NCBI RefSeq assembly: GCF_029076445.1
Contig: NZ_JARESG010000012.1
Location: forward strand, 1 to 64,000
Source: Pseudarthrobacter naphthalenicus
Lineage (GTDB): Bacteria > Actinomycetota > Actinomycetes > Actinomycetales > Micrococcaceae
Direction: 5' to 3'
DNA length: 64,000 nt
Each line of letters starts with the position of its first letter. The stretch's first letter is position 1. The notes below the pieces were generated by a model. The model did not search any database and was not told where the DNA came from. It saw only the letters and a program-made list of their open reading frames with translations. Below, piece after piece: positions 34,910 through 44,270 of the stretch. Made by a program: the position numbers and the translations under genes.

Positions 34910-35311
34910 ATGAAGACACTGCTCAACATCATCTGGCTCGTTTTCGGCGGATTCTGGCTGGCCCTGGGCTACTTCGCGGCGGGCGTTATCTGCTGCCTGC
35001 TCATCGTGACCATCCCCTGGGGCATCGCCTCGTTCCGGATCGCGGCGTACACCCTGTGGCCCTTCGGCCGGATGGTGGTGGACAAGCCGGGCGGGACAGG
35101 CGTGTTCTCACTGCTGGGCAATGTCATCTGGCTTGTGGTTGCCGGCATCTGGATCGCGATCGGCCACGTGGTGACGGCCTTCGCCATGGCGGTCACCATC
35201 ATCGGCATCCCGCTGGCCATCGCCAACCTGAAGCTCATCCCGGTGAGCCTGATGCCGCTGGGCAAGCAGATCGTGCCCACCGACAGGCCGTTCATCACGG
35301 CCTACCGCTAA
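34910..35311 (+). CDS. YccF-family inner-membrane protein
   Basis: 133 residues with two copies of the YccF unit: LLNIIWLVFGGFWLALGYFA ... TIPWGIASFRIAAYTLWPFGR and LLGNVIWLVVAGIWIAIGHV ... TIIGIPLAIANLKLIPVSLMPLGK. The function is unknown. The ATG at 34910 was chosen because homologues start at this point. Confidence 0.9.
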   Translation: MKTLLNIIWLVFGGFWLALGYFAAGVICCLLIVTIPWGIASFRIAAYTLWPFGRMVVDKPGGTGVFSLLGNVIWLVVAGIWIAIGHVVTAFAMAVTIIGIPLAIANLKLIPVSLMPLGKQIVPTDRPFITAYR

Positions 35312-35435
35312 CGGGCGGAATAACCTCGACAAATTGGGGCCGCAGGAGCAATCTAATAGTTGCGCCTTAGCTTCCGTTTGTCGGATGTCACGCCTGCCAG
35401 CCGAGGCGCCTGGATCAAAATCGAAAATCTGCGCT

Positions 35436-35457
35436 GCACCACAGCGGTGGTGCTTTT
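35436..35457 (+). terminator. Hairpin with short U-tract
   Basis: GCACCAC (35436-35442), AGCG loop, GTGGTGC (35447-35453), TTTT. It lies 125 bp after the yccF stop within the 312-bp gap before the cupredoxin gene. No other feature was seen in that gap. It may end the yccF transcript or act in the cupredoxin leader. Confidence 0.5.
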
Positions 35458-35623
35458 CCGGCGTGTGAATTTTGCTGGTTGCCCGCCCCCATGCGTGAGC
35501 GCCCAAAGATCTGCCCGCCGAGAAACAGTGACCAGTTTGGGATGTGTCCCGGCTGGGGTTGAACCGGTCACGGTGATCCATCGGCCAGTCATGGCCGGAC
35601 ACGGTTTACAAGAGAGCATTGCG

Positions 35624-36589
35624 ATGAAGCACATCAAGGGCATTCGCACCAGGTTCCACAAACTACCGTATATTTTGGCTGCCGCCGCTGCCCTGGCGAC
35701 GTCACTGGCCGTCGCCGGTCCGGCAGGTGCATCCGGTTGGGGGACGCATTCCTGGACAGTCCAAGTCGGGTCCGAATCCTGGGACCAGGCAATCCAGGGC
35801 ATGGCTTTCCTCCCTTCGGACATCACAGTCAACGCAGGGGACACCGTCAACTGGGAGGCCAACGGGGCCGAAATACACACGGTGACGTTCCTTGCCAAGG
35901 GCCAGTCATTAAAGCCGTTTGATCCGTTTGACCCTAAGCATCTGGGTCCGGTAGGTACGGACAGCTACGACGGCACGTCTTATTACAACTCGGGGCTCAT
36001 GTCCAACGTCGATGTCCCTGGGTTCAAGGTCGTAGAAAGCTACAGCCTGACGTTCCCGAAGGAGGGTGACTTCACGTATTACTGCCTGGTTCACGGGACG
36101 GCCATGAAGGGGACGGTCCATGTCCAGGAGGAAGGGTCGGAGTACCCGTACACCCAGCGGGACTACGACCGCTCGTCCTATGAACAGGAACGGTTCATCC
36201 TTCGCGACGGACACCGGCTAACTGATTCCTTGGCCGACGATGCCACTGACCACCTGGTGATGGCTGGTGGAGACGACGGCGTTGCGATGGTCATGCGCTT
36301 CGTCCAGCCGACCGTTACGGTGCATGTGGGCGACAAAGTGGTGTTCAGTAACCCCGGAATGGATGCGCCTCACACAGTCACCTTCGGCACTGAGCCGGCG
36401 AACATCTTCGCCCCTGCAGGTGACCCCACCCATTTCAGCGGGGGCAACCTCAGTTCGGGGATCATTCCCGCGAATGCCGGCAAGGCGTCAGCCTTCGAGG
36501 TCACGTTCACGAAAGCGGGCACATTCAAGTACATCTGCGCCCTGCACGACTACATGGGGATGGTAGGCGAGGTCACGGTCGAAGACTGA
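35624..36589 (+). CDS. Secreted protein with two cupredoxin (plastocyanin-like) domains
   Basis: 321 residues. The signal peptide ends in VAGPAGASG. Domain 1 has a copper-ligand set: His in IHTVTF, then YYCLVHGTAMKG (Cys, His, Met). Domain 2 repeats it: HTVTFG, then YICALHDYMGM. Both look like complete type 1 copper sites, suggesting electron transfer or copper handling outside the cell. The ATG at 35624 gives a proper signal peptide; the open frame further upstream does not. It is transcribed alone. Confidence 0.88.
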   Translation: MKHIKGIRTRFHKLPYILAAAAALATSLAVAGPAGASGWGTHSWTVQVGSESWDQAIQGMAFLPSDITVNAGDTVNWEANGAEIHTVTFLAKGQSLKPFDPFDPKHLGPVGTDSYDGTSYYNSGLMSNVDVPGFKVVESYSLTFPKEGDFTYYCLVHGTAMKGTVHVQEEGSEYPYTQRDYDRSSYEQERFILRDGHRLTDSLADDATDHLVMAGGDDGVAMVMRFVQPTVTVHVGDKVVFSNPGMDAPHTVTFGTEPANIFAPAGDPTHFSGGNLSSGIIPANAGKASAFEVTFTKAGTFKYICALHDYMGMVGEVTVED

Positions 36590-36670
36590 GTACTTTTCCC
36601 AAACGGTGCGGCTGGACCAACCGTCCGGCCGCACCGTGCCGGTCGCCACTCCAGCCCCGAGGGAGTGGAA

Positions 36671-37546
36671 TCAGGCGAGCTCGCCCCGGAGGTTCCGGCG
36701 CGCGGCGTCCAGCCACAGCTCCCGTGCCCGCTGGCTATGGAAGAGCGGGTCCAGTTCCAGCAGGTGACGGACGACGGCGGCGCGTCCGGCCGCGAAGTCG
36801 GCGTCGCCCACGTGCGCGTAGTCTTCCCGGACGGCGGCCACGTACCGGGCGTATGCCTCCGGTTCGCCGCCGAGGACTGAAAGGTCCGCGTCGCAGAGGA
36901 GGGCGCCGTCGTCGTCCCCTGGTTCCGGACGGTGGTCCGACGTCAGCAGCACCAGCCGCGCCACCTCCGCCACCTCGGCCGGCGGCAGCCCCGTCCCGGA
37001 CAGCCGGACCTCGGCCAGCCGGGCGGATTCCTCCTCGTCCTGGCCCGCGACCCCGCGGTACACGGCGTCATGGAACCACGCCGCCAGCAGCACGGTCCGC
37101 GGCGGATCGGCGGGGTCGGTGAGCAGGTCCAAGGCCTCAAGGACAGCCAGCAGGTGGGTGCGCCCGTGGTACCTGCGGTGCTCCTCGCCCCACCGGTCCA
37201 GAAGGTCCAGGAAGAGGGCATCGTGGCCGGGCATGATGCTTTCCCAGCGGTTCAGGAGCGGCACTTTCAGGGACTTGCTCCGCTGCCGGGCAGGGATTCG
37301 CAGGCCGCTGGCGATGAGCTTGCGGACCAGGATCCGGGCTTCCACCGGTACGGCGCCCGCGGCCACCAGGTCATCAAACCTGCGCTCCGGCACATCGTAG
37401 TGGTCGCCGTCGAACGCGCGGTCCGGGATGCCGGCCGCGGCAGCGAAGGCGTGCAGTTCCGCCAGTGAGCTGTCCGAGACCAGATGCGAAAAGTGCGTAT
37501 CGTGAGCCGGCCACAGCGGCGGATCGATGTATATCAAGTTCTCCAT
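36671..37546 (-). CDS. DUF4031 protein fused to an HD-type domain
   Basis: The N-terminal 85 residues (IYIDPPLWPAHDTHFSHLVS, GDHYDVPERRFDDLVAAGA) are DUF4031. The C-terminal 200 residues have a predicted HD-phosphohydrolase-like helical domain: RYHGRTHLLAVLEAL, AAWFHDAVYRG, LVLLTSDHRPE, LLCDADLSVLG. The H...HD...D set is intact, so nucleotide or metal-dependent phosphoester hydrolysis is possible. The gene stands alone. Confidence 0.85.
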   Translation of the reverse strand: MENLIYIDPPLWPAHDTHFSHLVSDSSLAELHAFAAAAGIPDRAFDGDHYDVPERRFDDLVAAGAVPVEARILVRKLIASGLRIPARQRSKSLKVPLLNRWESIMPGHDALFLDLLDRWGEEHRRYHGRTHLLAVLEALDLLTDPADPPRTVLLAAWFHDAVYRGVAGQDEEESARLAEVRLSGTGLPPAEVAEVARLVLLTSDHRPEPGDDDGALLCDADLSVLGGEPEAYARYVAAVREDYAHVGDADFAAGRAAVVRHLLELDPLFHSQRARELWLDAARRNLRGELA

Positions 37547-37659
37547 TCTGAGCCCCGGAACCGTTCGGACGCCTGAAAAGATCCTAGCGCCGCTCGGGTG
37601 CCTCGTCCCATCATTCGGAACTCCAGACCTTGTGCCGACAACACGCGGCCGGGAGAACC

Positions 37660-38361
37660 TCAACGTCCCGGAGATATTCCCCACCGGAGCTCTCCCTCTG
37701 CAACTGTGGGTGTGAAGGACAGCGCAGGTTGGCCAGTCCGCAGGCTCAACAGAGTGTCAGCCAAAAGAGCTTCAAGAGATGGCCAAATCGCCGGGCGCCA
37801 ATCGGCTTCCTCCTTGAAATATTCACTTATGCAGCCGTGCCGCCGTCCCTTTCTGAGGTCGATAAACAGGAAGTCGCCGGAACCGTCGTCTGCGACCGGG
37901 AGGAAGGATGAAATGAACATAGAAACCCTGGTACCGGCCTCTTCGGCTGCAGCACGTGCCGGGTCGTACGGTTGATGGGGCGTGGGCGCAAGAGTACCGC
38001 TGTAAGCTTCGTGGGCGGCGCGCAGATTCAAGTAAAGAGGCGACCTCTTCTCGCGTTCGTCCAAGGCATTTGCTTCCTCTCCAACCCGCGCCCAGATGTC
38101 GAGCAACATTTGTTGTGTCTTCCCCGCTTCTTTCAGTGGGAGCGGCCGATAGTTCGGGAAGATGTACCCTGCGGTTGACGGCTCGGCGCCGTCGAAGAGC
38201 AGGTAGAGAGTCGACAGGTCTTTGTGCCATCCGTTGGGTGCTGCCTGTTCAAATGAGCGAATAAGCGCTTCGGGCGCGGGGGCTCGTATGGTCCGGGCTG
38301 TTTCTGGTGCGTTAACGCTCAGCCACTCAACAATTTCAGTCCACACTTTCTGAATCCCCAT
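37660..38361 (-). CDS. SMI1/KNR4-family protein
   Basis: 233 residues. LYLLFDGAEPSTAGYIFPNY, FLPVADDGSGDFLFIDL and the GCISEYFKEEADWRPAIWPS end fit the SMI1/KNR4 fold, widely found as immunity proteins to polymorphic toxins. No toxin gene is beside it. The base composition is visibly less GC-rich than its neighbours, suggesting more recent arrival. The start ATG at 38361 is clear. The 256-bp gap on its upstream side shows no gene. Confidence 0.8.
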   Translation of the reverse strand: MGIQKVWTEIVEWLSVNAPETARTIRAPAPEALIRSFEQAAPNGWHKDLSTLYLLFDGAEPSTAGYIFPNYRPLPLKEAGKTQQMLLDIWARVGEEANALDEREKRSPLYLNLRAAHEAYSGTLAPTPHQPYDPARAAAEEAGTRVSMFISSFLPVADDGSGDFLFIDLRKGRRHGCISEYFKEEADWRPAIWPSLEALLADTLLSLRTGQPALSFTPTVAEGELRWGISPGR

Positions 38362-38617
38362 GCCGCGAATCTACCCGCCATTCCTGAGCATGGACGCGGA
38401 AAAGCTTCAGCAATTCTTTCCAGGAAGAAACACGGGCCCAGGGAGGGAGCCAGGGCCGCACCTCGGCCAGTGAACTACGGCGGATCCAGGTAAATCACCA
38501 TGGAGAAAGTCTAGTTCCGGCCCCTCTGCCGGCTCCGGAAGAAGCCCCACCGTTGATATTCGCCAGGGGAAGGCGGATGATCAGGGCACATGCCGCCTGT
38601 TCAAAGGGGAGGTTCCA

Positions 38618-40174
38618 GTGGAGATGCCAGAGGACGCCCGGTTGCAGGGCCAACCAGTGTCCCTGTGGCTCGACTCCGCCGGGGAAACCGACTATCCCAA
38701 ACTTGACCGGGATATCGAGGTGGACGTGGCAGTCATCGGGGCCGGCGTCGCCGGGCTGACGGCCGCGTTGGCCCTCAAACGGGCCGGGCGCAGTGTCGCG
38801 GTGATCGAAGCTGCCAGGGTGGGAACCGGCGTAACCGGCCACACCACCGGCAAGGTCACCTCGTTGCACCGGATCGCCTACACCGAGCTCGCCCGCAACC
38901 ACGGAGCCGACACCGCGCGCAGCTACGGCCAGGCCAACCAGGGCGCAATCGAACACATCCGGCGGCTGGTGGCGGAGGAGAGCATCGACTGCGGCTTCCG
39001 CCAGGTTGACAACTACACCTACGCCGAATCCGAGGACGCCCTGGCGGAAGTCCGCGCCGAAGCGGATCTCGCTGCGGGCCTCGGCCTTCCCTCGACGTTC
39101 ACCACGGATGTGCCGCTGCCGTTCCCCGTCAAGGGCGCGGTCCGCTTCGACGGGCAGGCACAGTTCCATGCAGTGGAGTACCTCCAGGGCCTGGCACGCG
39201 CGGTTGACGGGGAGGGCAGCTTCGTGTTCGAACAGACCCGGGCTTTGCAGGTCCACGACGGCGCCCCGGGTGTGGTGGAATCCGAAGGCGGCACGGTCCG
39301 GGCCCGGGACATCATCGTGGCCACGAATGTGCCGTTCGCTGACATGGGCAGCTTCAAGGACCGGTGTCAGCCGCACCGTTCCTACATCGTGGCCGGCCGT
39401 GTGGACAGCCCGCCGGCTGAGGCCACGTTCATCAGCGTGGATGAGCCGATGCGTTCCATCCTGACCGTCAGCATCGGCGGCCAGACGTACGTCCTGGTCG
39501 GCGGCGAAGGCCATCCCGCGTCCGAATCCGGCGACACCGCCCGGCGGTACGGCAGGCTTGCGGCATTCGCACGCGACAGGCTCGGCGTCCGTGAGGTCTC
39601 CCACCGCTGGTCCACGCAGGACAACCTGCCGGCGGACGGTCTGCCCTATGTTGGGCTGATGTCCGCGGAGGCCAAGCATCTGTATGTCATCACCGGACTG
39701 CGCAAGTGGGGCCTGACGAACGGAACAGCCGCCGCCCTCATCCTCACCGACCTCATCAGCGGCCGGGACAACCCCTGGGCCGCGGTGTTCGACAGCAACC
39801 GAACCACCGGGACGGCCAGTGCCGGCGCGCGGGGCGACGGGAAAGCGACCGCGGAGCCGGCCGGCGAGGCCACGCCCGCGCCCGGGAAGCTCGGCCGGGC
39901 ACCGGAACAGATTACGCTGGCTCCCGGGGAAGGAACCGTCATTGACGTCGGCGGCCAGAGCACGGCGGTCTACAAGGACACCGGCGGCCGGATCCATTCC
40001 CTGTCCGCCATCTGTACCCACCTTGGCTGCACCGTGGAGTTCAATCCTGCCGACACTACCTGGGACTGCCCCTGCCACGGCTCCCGCTTCGCCGCGGACG
40101 GCGCGGTCATCCACGGACCCGCCACCACTAACCTCCCGCCCGGACCGGAGCACTTACCGGAAAGCCTGACGTAG
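38618..40174 (+). CDS. FAD-dependent oxidoreductase with C-terminal Rieske domain
   Basis: 518 residues. The N-terminal Rossmann motif VDVAVIGAGVAGLTAALALK and a DAO-type body (GHTTGKVTSLH, GLPYVGLMS, YVITGLRKWGLTNGTAAALI) precede an Ala/Pro linker. A Rieske domain near residues 465-490 carries both cluster motifs, CTHLGC and CPCHGSRF. Known relatives pass electrons between flavin and [2Fe-2S], but substrates are mostly uncharacterised. GTG at 38618 follows AGGGGAGG by 5 nt; the ATG two codons later is the alternative. Confidence 0.9.
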   Translation: MEMPEDARLQGQPVSLWLDSAGETDYPKLDRDIEVDVAVIGAGVAGLTAALALKRAGRSVAVIEAARVGTGVTGHTTGKVTSLHRIAYTELARNHGADTARSYGQANQGAIEHIRRLVAEESIDCGFRQVDNYTYAESEDALAEVRAEADLAAGLGLPSTFTTDVPLPFPVKGAVRFDGQAQFHAVEYLQGLARAVDGEGSFVFEQTRALQVHDGAPGVVESEGGTVRARDIIVATNVPFADMGSFKDRCQPHRSYIVAGRVDSPPAEATFISVDEPMRSILTVSIGGQTYVLVGGEGHPASESGDTARRYGRLAAFARDRLGVREVSHRWSTQDNLPADGLPYVGLMSAEAKHLYVITGLRKWGLTNGTAAALILTDLISGRDNPWAAVFDSNRTTGTASAGARGDGKATAEPAGEATPAPGKLGRAPEQITLAPGEGTVIDVGGQSTAVYKDTGGRIHSLSAICTHLGCTVEFNPADTTWDCPCHGSRFAADGAVIHGPATTNLPPGPEHLPESLT

Positions 40175-40183
40175 GCCCAGAAA

Positions 40184-40203
40184 CCGCAAATGCGGACTAT
40201 TAT
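40184..40203 (+). promoter_or_regulatory. Promoter and palindrome before the molybdate regulator
   Basis: TATTAT (40198-40203) is 6 nt before the ATG at 40210, so the transcript should be leaderless. CCGCA-aa-TGCGG (40184-40195), a perfect inverted repeat, lies right against the -10 box and is a candidate operator, possibly for the HTH protein that follows. Confidence 0.55.
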
Positions 40204-40209
40204 GGCCAA

Positions 40210-40620
40210 ATGCCCACGATTCGCGTTTCCGAAGCGGCCAGGTTCCTCGGCGTCAGCGATGACACCATCCGCCGCTGGACGGACAACGGCACCCTGACCG
40301 CCATCAAAGACGACGCCGGCCGGCTGGCAGTGGACGGGCTGGAACTGGCCACGCATGCCCAGAAACTCGCTCAGCTTCCCGATGATCCGCACCGCGCCGG
40401 CAGCTCGGCACGCAACCGCTTTGTCGGCCTGGTCACCGGCATCACGGCGGATAAGGTCATGGCGCAGGTTGAGCTGCAGTGCGGCCCGTTCCGGGTGGTC
40501 TCGCTCATGAGCAGCGAAGCCGTCCGCGACCTCGGCCTGGAACTCGGTTCGGTGGCCACCGCCGTGGTCAAGGCCACCACGGTCATCATCGAGACCCCGC
40601 ACGGCAAGGGCTCCGCATGA
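40210..40620 (+). CDS. Molybdate-responsive HTH regulator with TOBE (Mop) domain
   Basis: 136 residues. The N-terminus (IRVSEAARFLGVSDDTIRRW, TDNGTLTAIKDDAGRLAVDG) is an excisionase/MerR-like helix-turn-helix. The C-terminus (NRFVGLVTGITADKVMAQVE, VSLMSSEAVRDLGLELGSVA, TAVVKATTVII) is a molybdate-binding TOBE/Mop domain. It overlaps modA by 4 bp and so probably senses molybdate to control modABC. It differs from E. coli ModE, which has a different HTH and two Mop domains. Confidence 0.88.
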   Translation: MPTIRVSEAARFLGVSDDTIRRWTDNGTLTAIKDDAGRLAVDGLELATHAQKLAQLPDDPHRAGSSARNRFVGLVTGITADKVMAQVELQCGPFRVVSLMSSEAVRDLGLELGSVATAVVKATTVIIETPHGKGSA

Positions 40621-41426
40621 GGCGCGCCGTGATGGCGCTGGTCCTCGCACTGGCACTCGCCGGCTGTTCCCCGGCAGGGCAGGGCGGCACGGCAGGGCAG
40701 GGCGGCACGGCAGGCCAGGAAGGAACGGGCGACGGCGGCACGTCCGGCGCTGCGGGCAGCGTCACCGTCTTCGCCGCGGCGTCACTCAAAACGGCCTTCA
40801 CGGGCATCGCCAAAAAGTTCGAGGCGGCCAACCCGGGAACAGGCGTCACCCTCAGTTTCGCCGGCTCCGCGGACCTGGTCACCCAGATCACCCAGGGCGC
40901 TCCGGCCGACGTCTTTGCCTCCGCGGACACGCGCAACATGGACAAACTCAAAGCCGCCGATCTAGTGGCGGGCACGCCCGGCAACTTCGCCACCAACACC
41001 CTGACCATCGTGGTTCCCCCCGGCAACCCGGCCCGCATCACCGGCTTCAGCGATCTCGCCAGATCCGGCGTGAAGGTGGTGGCCTGCGCCAGCCAGGTGC
41101 CCTGCGGTGCCGCCGCCACAGCCATCGAGCAGGAAACCCGCACCGCCCTCAGCCCGGTCAGCGAGGAATCCTCGGTCACCGATGTCCTGGGCAAGGTCAC
41201 GTCCGGGGAAGCCGACGCGGGGCTCGTCTACGTCACCGACGCCAAAGGCGCGGGTCCAAAGGTGCAGGAGATCCCCTTTCAAGAAGCGGCCAAAGCCATC
41301 AACACCTATCCCATTGCCGTAGTGCGGGGCGCGCGAAACAAGCCGCTGGCTGACCGGTTCGTGGACTTCGTCCGCGGCCCGGAAGGCCAGGCCGTACTGG
41401 CCGCTGCCGGCTTCGGCGCGCCGTGA
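40617..41426 (+). CDS. modA: Molybdate ABC transporter substrate-binding lipoprotein
   Basis: 269 residues with a lipoprotein signal (LALALAGC). Then comes a Gly/Gln/Thr-rich linker made by two identical 18-bp repeats, and the ModA pattern [52 protein letters not shown]. It binds molybdate or tungstate. Overlaps on both sides (4 bp each) tie it to the regulator and modB. Confidence 0.92.
   Translation: MRRAVMALVLALALAGCSPAGQGGTAGQGGTAGQEGTGDGGTSGAAGSVTVFAAASLKTAFTGIAKKFEAANPGTGVTLSFAGSADLVTQITQGAPADVFASADTRNMDKLKAADLVAGTPGNFATNTLTIVVPPGNPARITGFSDLARSGVKVVACASQVPCGAAATAIEQETRTALSPVSEESSVTDVLGKVTSGEADAGLVYVTDAKGAGPKVQEIPFQEAAKAINTYPIAVVRGARNKPLADRFVDFVRGPEGQAVLAAAGFGAP
40673..40708. repeat. 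Two identical 18-bp tandem repeats in modA
   Basis: ggcagggcagggcggcac occurs at 40673-40690 and again at 40691-40708, with a partial third copy. It encodes the AGQGGT linker just after the lipid-anchor cysteine, a place that tolerates length variation. Confidence 0.85.
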
Positions 41427-42289
41427 GCGGGCGCGTCAGTGCCCGCAGAGGCGCCACGTACACCGGCATTCCCGGCTGGATCTACGCTGTGGCGGCGGCC
41501 GGCGCACTGCTCGTGGTCCTCCCGGTCGTCGCCATGGTGGCCAAGGTCAACTGGGCCAACTTCATTCCCCTGGTCACCTCGGAGCCCTCCCTCACCGCGC
41601 TGGGGCTGAGCCTTCGCACGTCGGCCGCGAGTACTGTCCTGTGCATTATTCTGGGGGTCCCGCTCGCCCTGGTGCTGGCCCGCGGGAGCTTCCCGGGCCA
41701 GCGGGTGCTGCGCTCACTGGTCCTGCTGCCGCTGGTGCTGCCGCCGGTGGTGGGCGGCATTGCGCTGCTGTATACGTTTGGCCGGATGGGCCTGCTGGGC
41801 CGGGCGCTGGAGGTGGCGGGGCTGCAGATTGCGTTCTCCACCACTGCGGTGGTGCTGGCCCAGACGTTTGTTGCCCTGCCGTTCCTGGTGGTCAGCCTGG
41901 AGGGCGCGCTGCGCATCGCCGGGCCCAAATACGAAGCCGTGGCCGCCACCCTCGGCGCCAGCCCCGCCACTGTGCTGCGGCGGGTCACGCTGCCACTGGT
42001 GCTGCCGGGCCTGGCGTCCGGCGCGGTGCTCTCCTTCGCGCGCAGCCTGGGTGAATTCGGCGCCACCCTCACGTTCGCGGGCAGCCTGCAGGGGGTGACC
42101 CGGACCCTGCCGCTGGAGATTTACCTGCAGCGCGAAACGGACGCGGACGCCGCCGTCGCGCTTTCCCTGGTCCTCGTGGCAGTGGCACTGGCCGTGGTGG
42201 CGCTCGCGTACCGGGGCCCGCGGGCGGGCCGGCCGGCAGGGGCCGGGAGCACGACGACGGCGCCCGCCCACAGCGGTGACGTCCGGTGA
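41423..42289 (+). CDS. modB: Molybdate ABC transporter permease
   Basis: 288 residues, GTG start, about six spans. [40 protein letters not shown] and the permease loop [19 protein letters not shown] (EAA motif) are typical of Mod[18 protein letters not shown] is the ModB end. Overlaps modA and modC by 4 bp each. Confidence 0.93.
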   Translation: MSGRVSARRGATYTGIPGWIYAVAAAGALLVVLPVVAMVAKVNWANFIPLVTSEPSLTALGLSLRTSAASTVLCIILGVPLALVLARGSFPGQRVLRSLVLLPLVLPPVVGGIALLYTFGRMGLLGRALEVAGLQIAFSTTAVVLAQTFVALPFLVVSLEGALRIAGPKYEAVAATLGASPATVLRRVTLPLVLPGLASGAVLSFARSLGEFGATLTFAGSLQGVTRTLPLEIYLQRETDADAAVALSLVLVAVALAVVALAYRGPRAGRPAGAGSTTTAPAHSGDVR

Positions 42290-43350
42290 CGTTCGTGGTT
42301 CAGGCAGCCGTGGAGCAGCGCGGATTCGACGTGTCCCTCCGGGTCGGGCCGGGCGAAACGGTGGCCGTGATGGGGGCCAACGGCGCGGGCAAATCCACCC
42401 TGCTCAACATCATTGCGGGCCTGCTGCACCCCGATTCGGGCAGGGCGGAGCTGGACGGCAGGATCCTCTTCGACCTCACCGCCGGGCGCGGTGCGTGGAC
42501 GGCGCCGCACCGCCGCGGCACCGCCCTGCTGGCCCAGGAACCCCTGCTGTTTCCGCACCTGAGCGTGCTGGACAACGTGGCGTTCGGGCCGCGGAGTGCC
42601 GGCGCCCCGAAGGACGCCGCCAAGGCGGCCGCTTTGCGGTGGCTGGCCGAGGTGGAGGCCACCGACCTCCAGGCGCGCCGCCCGTCGGAGCTGTCCGGCG
42701 GCCAGGCGCAGCGCGTGGCTGTGGCCCGGGCGCTCGCGGCCGATCCGGGGCTGCTGCTGCTGGATGAGCCCATGGCCGCACTGGACATCCACGCCGCCCC
42801 GCTGCTCCGGCGTCTCCTGAAGCGCGTCCTGGCTGGCCGACGTGCCGTGATCATCACCCACGACGTCCTGGATGCCCTGATGCTCGCGGACCGTGTGGTG
42901 GTGCTGGAAGACGGCAGGATCAGCGAGGAGGGCCCCACCCGCGACGTCCTGCAGCGGCCGCGGAGCCGGTTCGCGGCCGGGCTCGCCGGGCTCAATTTCC
43001 TGTCCGGCGAGGTCACCGAACACGGCCTGCACTCCGGCGGCCTGAACCTCTACGGCCAGCACCACGACGTCCCCGGCCCCCTGCCCGCGGGGCAGCCGGG
43101 CGTGGCGGTCTTCCCGCCGTCGGCCGTTTCCGTTTTCCTGTCCGAAGCGCACGGCAGCCCGCGCAACGCCTTCCGGGTGACCATCACGGACCTGGAGCCG
43201 CACGGCGACCAGATCCGCGTCCGCGCGGGCGAAAGCGGCCGGCTGAGCGCAGACATCACCCCGGCCGCCGCCGCCGATCTGGGCCTCGCGCCGGGCATGG
43301 AGGTGTACTTCGTGATCAAGGCCGGCGCCGTGTCCGTCTACCCGGCCTGA
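42286..43350 (+). CDS. modC: Molybdate ABC transporter ATPase
   Basis: 354 residues. Walker [17 protein letters not shown], signature [16 protein letters not shown], Walker [13 protein letters not shown], switch His [11 protein letters not shown], and a C-terminal regulatory TOBE domain ([40 protein letters not shown]). GTG start overlapping modB. Last gene of the operon. Confidence 0.93.
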   Translation: MTFVVQAAVEQRGFDVSLRVGPGETVAVMGANGAGKSTLLNIIAGLLHPDSGRAELDGRILFDLTAGRGAWTAPHRRGTALLAQEPLLFPHLSVLDNVAFGPRSAGAPKDAAKAAALRWLAEVEATDLQARRPSELSGGQAQRVAVARALAADPGLLLLDEPMAALDIHAAPLLRRLLKRVLAGRRAVIITHDVLDALMLADRVVVLEDGRISEEGPTRDVLQRPRSRFAAGLAGLNFLSGEVTEHGLHSGGLNLYGQHHDVPGPLPAGQPGVAVFPPSAVSVFLSEAHGSPRNAFRVTITDLEPHGDQIRVRAGESGRLSADITPAAAADLGLAPGMEVYFVIKAGAVSVYPA

Positions 43351-43387
43351 ACCCCGGCCGCCCCAGCCCGCCGCCAGCCGCCCCACC

Positions 43388-43439
43388 CGACGCTCTCTCA
43401 GTTAACGTGGCTTTTTGTCGAACGCTCTCTCACTTGATG
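43388..43439. repeat. Imperfect direct repeat around CGCTCTCTCA
   Basis: Two copies of about 20 bp (43388-43407 and 43419-43439) share CGA(A)CGCTCTCTCA and a following TTRAYG-like end, separated by TGGCTTTTTGT. They lie in the 150-bp gap after modC. The function is unknown; they may form a paired protein site or part of a dispersed repeat. Confidence 0.65.
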
Positions 43440-43500
43440 CGCCCCCGGCGCGGGTAGGCTGGTCAGCGTCGTCCGGACGCGGCGGTATGGGGGGAGAATC

Positions 43501-44190
43501 ATGAAGGTTCGGGTCAGCCGTTCGCGCGGCAGAAAATGGACGACGGCGGCTGCCGCCCTTGCGCTGCTGGCAGCCCTGAGCGGTTGCAGCCTGTTTCCGT
43601 CACCGGCGCCCCTCCCGGACATCGCACCGGCCACCCCCGTTTCAGCGCTGCCGCCGGAATGCCCGTTTGTTGGGAAAAACGACCTGACTCCCGTACGAAT
43701 CCCCCTGGGTACCCCGCGCGAGACGATCGGCAGCGTCCTCAACGCCTACAGCGGCTGGCTTAATGCCGGTTCCGAGCTGGTCGCCGCCTGGAGCCCGGGC
43801 AGCGCAGTCCCGGAAACCTGTGTTGAGAGGCTCGCGTCCAGATACGCGGATGCCTACTCCACCACCTTATTCACGTCGCACAGTGATGTGGCCTGGCAGA
43901 ACTACTTTGCCGCGGTGAAGGTGATGAACCAGCAGAACCTGGCCGCCATCCGCTCTGCGGCCGCGGAAAGCAGCGGGCGGGGGAAGTTTGAACTGCTCCA
44001 GGAGATCGATTCGAGCGCCACGGACAGCGGCACGTTCCTGAAGTTCGATGCCGTCTACCGCCCGGTGGTTGCCGGCCAGGGCAGCTGGGAGGACCTGGAC
44101 AAGCCCACCCGCTGGTATGTGGAACTGGTCCCCGCGGGGGAGTTCCTGGTGATCAACTACATCGAGACCAAATCCGCGGCCGGCTATTAA
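43501..44190 (+). CDS. Lipoprotein of unknown function
   Basis: 229 residues. The basic N-terminus, hydrophobic stretch and lipobox (ALSGC) mark a lipoprotein, followed by a short Pro/Ala linker and a globular domain with two cysteines (PPECPF, PETCVE) that could pair. No family was recognised. GGGGAGA precedes the ATG. Not obviously in an operon. Confidence 0.8.
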   Translation: MKVRVSRSRGRKWTTAAAALALLAALSGCSLFPSPAPLPDIAPATPVSALPPECPFVGKNDLTPVRIPLGTPRETIGSVLNAYSGWLNAGSELVAAWSPGSAVPETCVERLASRYADAYSTTLFTSHSDVAWQNYFAAVKVMNQQNLAAIRSAAAESSGRGKFELLQEIDSSATDSGTFLKFDAVYRPVVAGQGSWEDLDKPTRWYVELVPAGEFLVINYIETKSAAGY

Positions 44191-44270
44191 AAGGCTGGCC
44201 ACAAGCCGGCTGCGGGCACTTAAGCTGGATTTGTCTCAACGGTTAACCTGCGGACCAAGGAGTGAAGGAC

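Noticed and set aside
38495..40153. 552-codon open frame opposite the FAD-Rieske gene
   Set aside because: Antisense shadow; no motif, and the sense frame has both Rossmann and Rieske signatures.
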